Source: Botryococcus braunii
Taxonomy: Eukaryota > Chlorophyta > Trebouxiophyceae
DNA: 12,500 nucleotides
NCBI GenBank assembly: GCA_002005505.1
Contig: KV908393.1
Span: forward strand, 435,098-447,597
Reading direction: 5' to 3'
Positions 1 through 12,500 of the stretch are shown piece by piece. The notes under the pieces are model-generated. The model did not search any database. It was not told the DNA's origin and saw only the letters and a list, made by a program, of their open reading frames with translations. Within the stretch, counting starts at the first letter, position 1; each line of letters starts with the position of its first letter. The position numbers were made by a program, and so were the translations under genes.

Positions 1-589
1 TACTAACTGGAGTCCAAGCTGCACTGCAACATGTTGTGGGGGTATCCATGCTCACGTGGGGACACTGCTGCCCGCATGCCACACTCACTCAGCGCAGTCA
101 GTGGTGGTACAGCCATTCCGACATGTTGCACCCAGCCATCACAATTGAATCTTGGTGTATTCATGCTCACTTGTGGAAGCTGTTGCCCCCATGTTACCTT
201 TATTCATCACAATCCTTCTTAAACCAGTCTTGCGTACATGGGGAAGCTGTTGCCCACATGTTGCCCATATTCATCACACGCCTTTCAATACAGTCATGCT
301 CCCGTGGGTAAACTGTTGCCCACATATTGCCCTTATTCATCGCAGTCCCCCTTTGTACAGTCATGCTCACGTTGGGAAAGTGTTGCTCACCTGTTGCACT
401 TGATCGTCACACTTAATATCTTACAGTCATACCTTCATGGGGACACTGTCCCGCACATGTTGCCTTAAGTCATCATAGTCTTTCTTGGTGGTGGTTACGG
501 TCACAAGGGGAAAGCAGTGCCAACATGTTGCGCTTAGTTTGTCACAGTCATGGGCATGGCTCATGCTCACATGGAGGCCATGTGCGCAG
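1..589 (+). repeat. ~66-bp degenerate minisatellite filling the last CDC27 intron
   Basis: The core TGTTGCCCACATGTTGCC, preceded by CATGCTCACGTGGGG and followed by ATTCATCACAGTC, recurs with diverged copies at about 66, 181, 248, 314, 381, 447 and 517. Spacing between the later copies is 66-70 bp; the copy near 120 is badly worn. Copies differ by many substitutions and small indels, so the array is old. It lies directly upstream of the CDC27 terminal exon and I read all of 1-589 as intron. Short open frames running through it in several phases are by-products of the repeat and are not genes. Confidence 0.8.
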
Positions 590-784
590 GAGCTGGCGCC
601 CAGGGAGGCCAGCATCTGGTTCCAGATGGGGAAGATCTATAAGAAGCAGCGGCGGAATGACGAAGCGCTGGAACATTTCCGCACCGCCCTCGATCTGAAG
701 CCGTCGTCTAATGATCTCAACCTCATCAAGAGCGCCATCGAAAAGCTTAACCTCACTGATGACGAGCAGGACGAGGACCTCTGA
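590..784 (+). CDS. CDC27: CDC27/APC3 (HOBBIT-type) anaphase-promoting complex subunit, terminal exon (partial gene)
   Basis: This is the last coding exon of the anaphase-promoting complex (E3 ubiquitin ligase) TPR subunit that helps bind activators and drive mitotic exit in the nucleus. It follows a GCAG acceptor (586-589) in phase 0 and encodes 64 residues ending at TGA 782-784. Residues 7-38 form one complete TPR unit with the canonical spacing W4-G8-Y11-A20-F24-A27-P32, including GKIYKKQ and ALDLKPSS. The following helix (LIKSAIEKLNL) and short acidic tail (DDEQDEDL) match in position and style the C-terminal ends of plant HOBBIT and animal CDC27. Upstream exons lie outside the window: nothing coding is seen in 1-589, which is intron. 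Other TPR proteins are possible, but the combination of final TPR, IKSAIEKL helix and acidic end favours CDC27. Confidence 0.8.
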   Translation, partial: ELAPREASIWFQMGKIYKKQRRNDEALEHFRTALDLKPSSNDLNLIKSAIEKLNLTDDEQDEDL

Positions 785-796
785 TCCTGCGGGATG

Positions 797-813
797 CATG
801 CAAAGCTTGCATG
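797..813 (+). other. Small perfect hairpin in CDC27 3' UTR
   Basis: CATGCAA (797-803) and TTGCATG (807-813) are perfect inverted repeats with a 3-nt loop, 13 nt after the stop codon. It could form a 7-bp stem in the 3' UTR. No function is claimed. Confidence 0.35.
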
Positions 814-2752
814 ATGGAGTGAGTAAGCGATGCGTCGCACATGGCACCCACGTGAGCATGGCTCATTACCCATGTCTTGTACAGCCGAGCGCACTATGCC
901 GGCATCATAGCCGGAAGGCCACTACAGACTGCAATCCGTCGTCTGCAGCAAGGAAAACAAGGAGATGATAAATCTCAGCGCACTCTTTTGGAGGTCGGAA
1001 TTTAAATTATTGCAAAGGTTCCTCTTACAGCCCTCTCTTTAGAAATCAATATTCAGAGTGCGAAAGGCGGTCTGGGAAGTTTTGCCCCAGCCACACATGA
1101 ATTGAGTCAGCATGTGAGTTGGCGTGGCAAGGAAGGAAGGAAATATTACATACAGGACCAGCCATTTATGGCTGAAGGGATGAAGCCATCTTCTGGCTTC
1201 GGCCTCTGCATCTGATATGAAAGGTCCTTCGAACCATTTCGTATCAAAGGTGGAGAGTTTTTGAAGTAGTGTAACGTGTGCATGACCTGGCACATGTGTA
1301 GGAAATATGAGAATTTTGCTAAGTTCACAGACGTATATGATGTAACCCCTGATTGGCTCCTGAGATTGAAAAGGGAGGGGCTTTGTGTCAAGGCCGTCAC
1401 TTGATAGCTTAACCTCGTCAAAAAGAGGCAGGACGAGGGTCTCTGGCTGGCTGCACGTGAACCAGTAAGCTTAAAATGACAAGATCATGCCATGTTCTGA
1501 GATCGTCCAAAATGGGGTCCATATTCCCCCTCCTTCCTCTTTCCTAAATTTTAAGTTTGAGGAGCAGGAAGAGGCTCTCTGACAACTGCGCTTGAGTGAG
1601 TATTTGAAGGGAAGTCAGCGCAGGCTAGTGCATGAATGGGTATTAAGAAAGTCGATGCGAGTCAGTTATCCTTTGATGCGAGTCTTCAGGAGAGGGTCTA
1701 TAAAATAAGCAGGGACTAAAGAGGTCTTCAAAGAAATGAGAGGCTCGACCTGGCTGATGAGGACATCTCACCGACCAGGACATTTACAAGGCAGCAACGG
1801 AAAAGCGTAATAATTTCTCCGTTTTAGACTTACACAAGGGGTCTCCCTGAAGAGATTGACCATGCCCTTGTCAGGCAAGATCAGGAATTCTAACCTAATG
1901 AGGGAATATGTATTCACCCCCTTCTTGATAGTGCGAAGAGGTCGTTTTTGTACATAGAAACCTTTAAATTGGGCACGAGCGAGTTGAAGGATAGGGGAGG
2001 GCATTTCGCCAAAATAACAACCTTATTGTGAGCAGACAACAGTCTAGGACCCTTTAAACTTGGCAGGTGAGGAACCAGGCAAGGCTACTAGGCAGCGTCG
2101 CAGCCCAGCAGCTACACAGCTGCAAGGAATGCTGGAAAGCCCGTGCAAGTGGTTTGAGTTTGTACAGCGCGATTTGAGACAGGAGAGGTGTTAGTTATCA
2201 CCCTTCAATATCTGCAGCCTGCCAGCAAGAGATTTAGAAGCCCATGTCTGATGGCAAAGAAGCCATGCAAGTATTGAATGTGTACAATGTACCACAGGGG
2301 AGTCCGTAGTTGGTGAAAACGTAAGCGTACACATCGCTCCTTTTCCACGACCATTTCACTGGGCAGCAACCCCCAGTTCACTCTCTGCTCTGCACGCAGC
2401 TCCACCCTCTCTGGAGAAACAACGGAAGTATATTCGATCTGCAAATCACAAGTCGAGCATGCCTTGGAATTGTCCTGAAAATGGCCCCATCCACTGATTA
2501 TGTGTTGTAGACTGCAACTTGCAGGCATACTCCTCTTGTGCGAATCATCCTCAAGGATTGTCTTACCAGTTCAACCCCAGGCTTATTGCTTTGCTTGGCT
2601 TGGCTGTAGGTGATCAAACTTCACAGAGCTGCTATCTGTCAAGTGTGGTTTGGCATGTTGGCTGCTAGCTCTTCCAACTACCAGGTGTAGACAAGCCGGC
2701 GACCACCCTTCATGATGGCTAAGACATTGAAAGTGCAAGATACAATACTTAC

Positions 2753-2920
2753 CGAAGTTTCCATCTTGGGGCACTGACGGTGAGGCACCCCATACAAATA
2801 TTTCTTTGCTGAGCATGACAGAATACACGTCTTCATGAGACAGCCATAATGTGTATCTATAAGCTTTCATGTTGTAGGTAGTTCTGTTGACTTCAAAGAC
2901 AAAGCCTACGCAGGGAGTTC
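2753..2920 (-). CDS. Candidate internal exon of an unidentified minus-strand gene or element
   Basis: On the minus strand an open stretch of 56 codons is bounded by a plausible acceptor (CCATATTCAG, exon starting at 2920) and a consensus donor (exon end 2753, then GTAAGTATTG). It enters and leaves in phase 1. The peptide is rich in aromatic residues and reads like globular protein: it contains GFVFEVNRTTYNMKAYRYT, then LWLSHEDVYS, then EIFVWGASPSVPQDGNF. I do not recognise a family. Possible continuations lie downstream on the same strand (about 2205-2440 after a TTTGCAG acceptor, and an open stretch ending at a TGT|GTAAGT donor at 1834), but no phase-consistent multi-exon model emerged. It may be an unfamiliar gene, a decayed transposon fragment, or chance. 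Confidence 0.25.
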
Positions 2921-3383
2921 CTGAATATGGATCTCGTGGGCTCGTGGCTCGCAAGAACGGAAACTTCTCTAAAAGGCTTGGACCCTTAACTACGCAAAAT
3001 CAATTCTCTATCACTTGCTAGCATTTTGCAGTAATATTTTGTCTGTTTGCTCAGTATCTCTGACCCACTGAAACCCTTGCGAAGGCAGGGCATCCACCGA
3101 TCAGGTGCAAGAACACTGCAAAAGCACTTTCAGAAGTCCCTGGATTATTTCAACAGTCGAAAGACGAAGAGAATTCATGCTAGATGTTGATGCAGTCCGG
3201 CGTCCCTATTAGTAAGCAAGCAGCCAGATCCGCGTGAGCACCAACTGCAGACCATCCTATAGTTATAACTTGACCGATTGTTCTCAGATACATTGCAAAA
3301 ACACATCAGGTAGATTGGAAACCCGCAAACCTGGATGAAGCCCGATGCACTGTACTGGGATGTTCTGCAGCTTGGAACCTTGG

Positions 3384-3457
3384 CACTAGGGAATCCCTAC
3401 CCCTGGGCCCAGGGCGAGGGCGTGACAAGGGTAGCAGGGATCCGGCCGGGCCGGATC
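3384..3457. repeat. Cluster of palindromes and inverted repeats
   Basis: A perfect 14-bp palindrome CCCTGGGCCCAGGG (3401-3414) is followed by GATCCGGCC-G-GGCCGGATC (3439-3457), a 9-bp perfect inverted repeat around one base. An outer imperfect pair (GGAATCCCTACCC at 3390-3402 against GGGTAGCAGGGATCC at about 3429-3443) brackets the first palindrome, so the segment could fold as a compound foldback. It lies about 500 bp upstream of QCR8. It could be the tip of a small foldback transposon or simply GC-rich self-complementary DNA. Confidence 0.55.
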
Positions 3458-3953
3458 ATTCTGCGTTTGTGCCGGTGTCACATGCTACACTGATCAGGAC
3501 TCTAAACTCTTGTCTTGGGAGTCCTCAACGCAAGCCCCTTCTATTTCCTGATCGAAAGCAGTGTGTGATTTGCTTCCCTGACGAGGTAGAGACCACTTAC
3601 TCCACTTGTGAGTCAGTCCTTGCCCTCCTCTTGGTACCACCTCTTGATACCGTTGACGTCGTGCTGCTTCGCGTTTTCAGATTTGAATAGGTCTTGTCTT
3701 CCTTTGATAGAATAGTGTTATTTTATATTGCGTTCTCGAGGTCTGTATCTTTCTGTCGACTCGCTGCCTTTTGGGCACTCCGGGTGTTGCTGGGTGTCTT
3801 AGTACGAAAATTACATCTTGATTCTTTCTGGCGCACCGTAAGTGTAAAGACTCTTAGGGTGGGCTCTGGAGAGGAAGGCTTTTACTGTAATATGTAGGTG
3901 GATGGGTCTGCTGTGGGATGATGACTAGTTTGGTGGAGGGCAGGTGCTAAAGA

Positions 3954-5643
<1,690 letters not shown>

Positions 5644-5674
5644 CCGACTGGATCCAAATGGGTCCCAGGGGCAG

Positions 5675-5762
5675 TGTATGTGACTGGTCTGGCTTGCACA
5701 TGTGGAGTCCATGTGACTGGTCTGGATTGCACATGGCAATTCCATATGGCTGGTGTGCCATT
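5675..5762. repeat. 33-bp tandem repeat, about 2.7 copies, in QCR8 3' UTR/downstream
   Basis: ATGTGACTGGTCTGG occurs at 5678-5692 and 5711-5725, followed by TTGCACATG in both, and a worn third unit ATATGGCTGGTGTGCC starts near 5744. The period is 33 bp. It begins about 30 nt after the QCR8 stop codon and so probably lies in the 3' UTR. Confidence 0.85.
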
Positions 5763-6851
5763 AAGACCAGGTGACCAATGCGGGTTGCAGCAGCACGCCG
5801 CTGTATTCCACCTCTTGTGGTTGGCATGGGGCTTCCCAGCACAGGCCAGCTAGTTTTCAAGTTAACCAGACGGCACAGGCACGCCAGGGCTGGCATGGAC
5901 AATGCTATCTTCAGCCATGGCTTATCAGGGTCCAGGTCCTCGTCACATGGCCAACAAAACAACAAAGACGCTGTTTACACTGGCTCTGGAAACGACCGGC
6001 TGCAGTGTTTGCAGTACGTAAGGAATAGCGGGGTCCTATCCGCGCGATCGCAAGTGCAGATGTCCTCCAAGTTCTTCCCGTGTCCTGCACAAGACTGGAG
6101 GTGTGCTCTTGGGGGCGTCACAGAGAGGATTCCGTCCAAGACAGAGCACTTGGGACCTGGGTTGGCTGATCTGCCTCGACTGTGTGGACTCCCACTTGTG
6201 CGACCGGGCAGTTTTGGAGAGGGAGACAAGGATTTAAGGTCGAGCAAGGTCGTGTGGTTGCCAGAGGCAGGTACCCCTGCAGCTTGGTGGCAGGGCCAGG
6301 TTGTATTGCCTGCATGCCTCCACAGGAGGACGATACATCGGATGCATTGTACTGCCGTGTGTGAGATTGAGCAGGACACGGTCTGACTGACACTTGGTGT
6401 GCATCCATCGCAGCGAAGAGGAAGAAAATTGTGACAGAGGGTTTTTGTGGAGGTAAAAGGGGTCTGAGCAGTGCAAAACATCAGGCAGTGCCTTAGATTT
6501 CTGGTCGGGGCACATGGTGTAGCCACCGTGTTGCCCAGAGTGGGTTTAGCTGACCTCGAGTCCTTCGCAGGTAGAATCTGGTCATTGGCTCTTTTGACCT
6601 CTTAAATAAGGAAGATGCAGTGAGGGATATTTGAATCTTTTGGTTACAAAGGATCTAGGTCAGCTGTGGAACTGGGCTTAGGCCAAACCCAGTATGGGTC
6701 TCATGGAATAGATCAGCGGGTGGCTGCCTGTTTTGACATCTGTAACATGGTAGGCATTACATGAAATGGTAGATGATGTTTTCAAGGGTTGATAATGCTT
6801 CAAGAAACCGGGTGCAAGGGGCCAGGACATTTCATACATAAAATGCAAGGT

Positions 6852-7182
6852 GGGATCTGTTGCGGCAACAATGTTTTTTTCTCTAGGAATCTGCTTTGTG
6901 ACCTGAGCACATACTCAACCATTTTCGTGTTCGCCAGGGATCTGCCTTGTTACTTGAGCACCTACTTACTCGCTGCGATCTGTCGAAGCAATCATGCTGT
7001 GTTCACCAGGAACCTCTCTTGTAACCAGAGCACCTACTCTCACGCCCCGAGCTATCTTGGCACCAATGTTGAGGAATCTGCCTTGTTACCTGAGCACCTA
7101 CTCTCATCTCGCTCTGATCTGTCGTGGATACAATGTTGTTTTCGCAAGGATTCTTCTTGTAGCTGAGCGCCTACTCTTGCTC
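6852..7182. repeat. ~70-bp degenerate minisatellite, about five copies
   Basis: The core GGAATCTGCCTTGTTACCTGAGCACCTACTC recurs in diverged form near 6888, 6938, 7010, 7074 and 7149. Between cores lie looser segments (GATCTGTCG, then CAATGTTGTTTTCGC). Spacing is mostly 65-75 bp, with the first interval shorter. The copies are well diverged. It lies between QCR8 and TRAP-beta. Confidence 0.75.
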
Positions 7183-7844
7183 CCTGACTGGTCTGAGATT
7201 TCAACCCAGAGAAGTATTCTCAGGCTATCCCAAGTTTCTTTTACCTACAACAGCACAAATGGATCCTGCAGAAACATATGCTGACGACTAAGCCCATTCG
7301 AGCACAACGATCCTAAAAGGCATTGTCGCGCATTGATAGGATAATAAAGTCAATCAAGACCTGATCTCTAGGAATACTCTTGCTGGACAAAGAAAGTCGT
7401 GCGCTTGCTGAGCGAGGGTTTGTCCAATGTTCCGTTCAATTCTTCCTGGAAATATTTGCAATGCAGCTGATTACTTTAGATAGGCAAATCTCGCACAGGA
7501 GGGGTTTATGTGGCAAGATAGCTTCGGTCCCAAAGATAACGCTGACCGTTCTTGTGCAGCTCCGACGGCATAATCAATCCAAAACAAGTTTTGAAATCAT
7601 GATTGCCTCTCTTGGACATTCAAAATTAAGCCGGAATCATCTTCCTTGGTGATGAAATAATGTGAGATATTGTGAAGTAGATGTACTGCTGTACGTCCTG
7701 CGCGGGAACCCCTTGCCACTTCGAAGTCCCCGTAGGCAGGCCCTTTTGAAGGCAGAGCGGCAGCCTCCGGTCTCCTGCTCAACTTATTGGGACTTGCCCA
7801 AAACCGAAGCATCCGTGCCATTCTTCAACAACTAGCCAATCGAC

Positions 7845-10635
<2,791 letters not shown>

Positions 10636-10710
10636 GCGACGCCGGGGCTTTTCATTCGCCTGGCGCCCGAGCTCACCATACTACTTGCAGCAGGCAGAGA
10701 AATAATTCAT

Positions 10711-10736
10711 GAACCTGAAGTGACTTGTTCAGGTTC
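10711..10736 (+). other. Hairpin in TRAP-beta 3' UTR
   Basis: GAACCTGAA (10711-10719) and TTCAGGTTC (10728-10736) form a perfect 9-bp stem with an 8-nt loop, 75 nt after the stop codon. It could mark or stabilise the transcript end; no poly(A) signal was identified with confidence. Confidence 0.45.
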
Positions 10737-10922
10737 GACCTGTTTCTCAACCTTGGGTGGCGACACGGCTAGAACTGTGGGTAGCGAATTTTCTGCCCTT
10801 GATAAAAAGGTTAGAGATGGCTGTCACCCACACGTCCCCATCACATGTGCAGAAGCGTACCAGCGTATTGCGCGGGCTGATGCGTAGAGAAAAGGAGTTC
10901 TGGATGAAAGTTCCTGATGGCG

Positions 10923-10986
10923 AGGGGGCGAAGGGGGGGGGGGGGAGGATGAGTGCGCCAGGTGGAGGGCGGGGGTCAGGGGGTGA
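10923..10986 (+). other. G-rich tract with quadruplex-forming potential downstream of TRAP-beta
   Basis: The + strand holds G5, G13 (10933-10945), then GGAGGGCGGGGGTCAGGGGGTG. Several runs of three or more G with short loops satisfy the usual quadruplex pattern. It lies about 290 nt after the TRAP-beta stop, in 3' UTR or intergenic DNA. Confidence 0.6.
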
Positions 10987-11105
10987 CACTGAATCTGAAC
11001 CCTTCAGGTTTTGGATGAGGAGGGTATGGCAAGTCTGAGAGAAGGTCCAACAGTAAGGGGAAAAGGTCTCAGGTTTGAGTTGCCTTCTTTTTGGTTATAT
11101 CAAAG

Positions 11106-11257
11106 GTCCCGCTGAAGCGGTATGGAGAATGCCCCGCTGCCTCCTCATCTTCCTGCTGGAGGGGAGCTAAAGCGCAGGTAAAGGGAATCAAACATAGAGA
11201 GGGAGGGAGTCGGAAGGGGGAGGAGAGAGAGGGAGAGAGCGTGTGAGGGAGCGCGAG

Positions 11258-11334
<77 letters not shown>

Positions 11335-11581
11335 GATAGTACAGGCGGCCACGCCGAGAAAGAGGAAGTCATCAGATTGGTTCACAGTGGGGGTCAACAC
11401 AGCTGTTCTTGGATGCGTTGCTGCACACCCCTTCCAGACATCTGCAGCTAATATGCTGCGCTTAAAGATCCTGACCACTGAATGGAGTCCCATAACCATT
11501 GAGGGTTGTTTTGAGGGTGCCTCTGCGCTCAATCCTTTTGTAATGCTTGAGCATGTCTTAGCCACTGGGTGCGGTCAGTAG
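11106..11581 (+). CDS. Possible two-exon fragment of an unidentified gene
   Basis: A 79-codon open stretch (11345-11581, stop TAG) follows an ATAGTACAG acceptor directly after a TG repeat and reads like protein in places (SSDWFTVGVNTAVLGCVAA, later TTEWSPITIEG). A 72-nt open segment upstream (11106-11177) ends at a good CAG|GTAAAG donor and joins it in phase 0. I do not recognise the product. The complementary strand is equally open over the same interval (from about 11565), so the coding strand cannot be decided and chance is quite possible. Confidence 0.18.
11183..11335. repeat. Purine-rich tract and (TG)~37 repeat
   Basis: A GAGAGGGAGGGA-type purine tract (11196-11258) leads into uninterrupted TG (11259-11332) and GGGG. 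It is the fifth compound CA/CT-type microsatellite in the window, here in purine-then-TG order. Confidence 0.95.
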
Positions 11582-12500
11582 TGGGCGTGGCAGGGACAAG
11601 ATAAGATTGCTCAAGAAGGGGGTGCGCTTTAAATGCTTGGTTCTGATCTGGTATGGACGAGTAGAATGGGAGAAGCGGTTTTTGGGAAGTATGGAACCGC
11701 GCTATGACCTTCACATTCCCTAGGCTACCCGGCGCGAGTCAGTCTACTCCATATTTCAGTTCACAGGCAGCTTCTTGAGAAGAAATCGGGCCGATTCCGA
11801 AGCGTCCGAATCGATCCGGTCGAGTCTATAAGTCTCGAAATCTCGGAAGTTTCCATCGAATTTCAGGGTTAGAGTCCGAACCTCCTCTTTTTCTCCCTAA
11901 AATAACCGAATCAAAAGTGCTATTGTTGCTAACTGGTATAGCAAGCTTAACAGAATGGTACAGTTCTGATCTCGCAGACTGGTTCAACGGTAAGATTGAC
12001 TACCCGCGCACTGCTCCGAATCTTTTTCCACCAGTGTTGGTGTGATCATTCTGGTGAAGGAAAAAAAATGTTATTTCAGTTGTAGTCCTCGACCTGTTGC
12101 CTCAGACATTTCCCTAATTATTCCAGATCTAAATTTGAGCCTAAGATATTCGAATATGTATTACCATAATGAAATTGTGAATTTGATATATTTGTTTGTA
12201 TTTACATGTATGTGTCTTCAACTACCACCAATGGACACACCCCCCCCCCCCCCACCAAAAAAAAACGGGGTACAAAAAAGACTCGTCTGTGGAAAGTGGA
12301 GATTGACATGTACAGCAACCGCACCAGTAATGCTGGCCTGCATAAAAGAGGAGGGTTTGGCGAAGCAGGGAAGGGGGAGAGATATAAGCCAGACTACTGG
12401 TCCATATCAGTTATTTCAAACGTTTTAATTTTATATGCCAGTATATTTGAAGTTTTTAGCATCATACGTGGCTGCTCCTGTTGCATCATGGCCATGTTGG

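Larger units (their letters stand above)
785..3953. other. CDC27 3' UTR and intergenic/unassigned DNA
   Basis: This 3.2-kb stretch contains the 3' UTR of CDC27 (end not definable), then sequence with no recognisable protein, tRNA or rRNA. It includes weak minus-strand exon candidates (about 1.8-2.9 kb), a duplicated 10-mer GATGCGAGTC near 1655 and 1674, and a palindrome cluster at 3384-3457. The final ~100 nt should contain the promoter and 5' UTR of QCR8, but I see no clear TATA box. Confidence 0.5.
5644..7844. other. Intergenic region between QCR8 and TRAP-beta
   Basis: No recognisable coding, tRNA or rRNA sequence. Besides the 33-bp repeat and the ~70-bp minisatellite it holds a 202-codon open frame (5778-6386, +) overlapped by a 183-codon frame on the other strand (6526-5975). 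Neither resembles a known protein nor has clear splice context, so I treat both as chance. The last few hundred bases before 7845 should include the TRAP-beta promoter; no clear core motif is visible. Confidence 0.5.
10636..12500. other. TRAP-beta 3' UTR and unassigned downstream DNA
   Basis: Apart from the hairpin, G-rich tract, TG repeat and doubtful open stretch listed separately, I see no gene. From about 11900 the sequence becomes noticeably AT-richer. A C14 run (12240-12253) followed by an A9 run lies after ATGGACACACC, a phrase also found at 4950. The 11787-11880 interval contains several TCCGAA/TCGA-type words. Confidence 0.5.

Noticed and set aside
1..589. Repeat array considered as a CRISPR array or repeat protein gene
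   Set aside because: The unit length is not a multiple of three throughout, frames are broken, and it directly precedes a clear acceptor; it is an intronic minisatellite.
5778..6526. A 202-codon + frame and overlapping 183-codon minus frame
   Set aside because: No recognisable domain, no family resemblance, and mutually overlapping open frames in GC-balanced DNA; likely chance.
6852..7182. Repeat array considered as a CRISPR array
   Set aside because: Repeats are diverged over the whole unit, spacing is irregular, there are no distinct spacers, and the context is a spliced eukaryotic genome.
7380..7652. 90-codon + frame upstream of TRAP-beta
   Set aside because: It starts at a non-ATG codon, has no recognisable motif and no link in phase to the TRAP-beta start, which has its own upstream in-frame stop.
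10757..11038. 93-codon + frame and 80-codon minus frame
   Set aside because: The C-terminal half is only G-run translation and the peptides resemble nothing known.
11975..12020. tRNA-like TGGTTCAACGGTAAGA
   Set aside because: Resembles a D-arm, but no acceptor stem, anticodon arm or T-arm can be placed around it.

Overview
The window is eukaryotic nuclear DNA, most likely from a green alga. Three conserved housekeeping genes lie on the + strand, broken by short introns that mostly end in GCAG. I place it among green algae because the QCR8 and CDC27 products look plant/algal, and because exons are small, base composition is balanced and introns are loaded with micro- and minisatellites. A Dunaliella-like chlorophyte is a guess, not a demonstration. 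None of the three genes is visible as one open reading frame; each was rebuilt from exons, splice sites and reading phase.

Layout: (1) 1-784 is the 3' end of a CDC27/APC3 gene (anaphase-promoting complex TPR subunit): about 590 nt of intron filled by a ~66-bp minisatellite, then the last coding exon. (2) 785-3953 has no gene I can name; it holds weak minus-strand exon candidates and a cluster of palindromes near 3.4 kb. (3) 3954-5643 is a complete three-exon gene for QCR8, a small subunit of mitochondrial cytochrome bc1. Its second intron carries about 800 nt of compound dinucleotide repeats arranged as inverted repeats. (4) 5644-7844 has no recognisable gene and holds two more minisatellites. 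(5) 7845-10635 is a complete five-exon gene for TRAP-beta (SSR2), an ER translocon-associated membrane protein. Its first intron appears to be of the rare GC-AG class, its third holds a long alternating purine-pyrimidine tract, and its fourth a compound microsatellite. (6) 10636-12500 holds a hairpin, G-rich tracts, a long TG repeat, an unassigned open stretch and AT-richer sequence.

The three genes share no pathway (cell cycle, respiration, secretion) and look like ordinary neighbours. I found no new defence, mobile or biosynthetic system. What stands out is the repeat architecture: the same compound microsatellite type recurs in introns of two genes and downstream of the second, sometimes in inverted order, so that a primary transcript could form long double-stranded RNA. 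The QCR8 and TRAP-beta models are well supported by phase-consistent splicing; everything outside the three genes is tentative.
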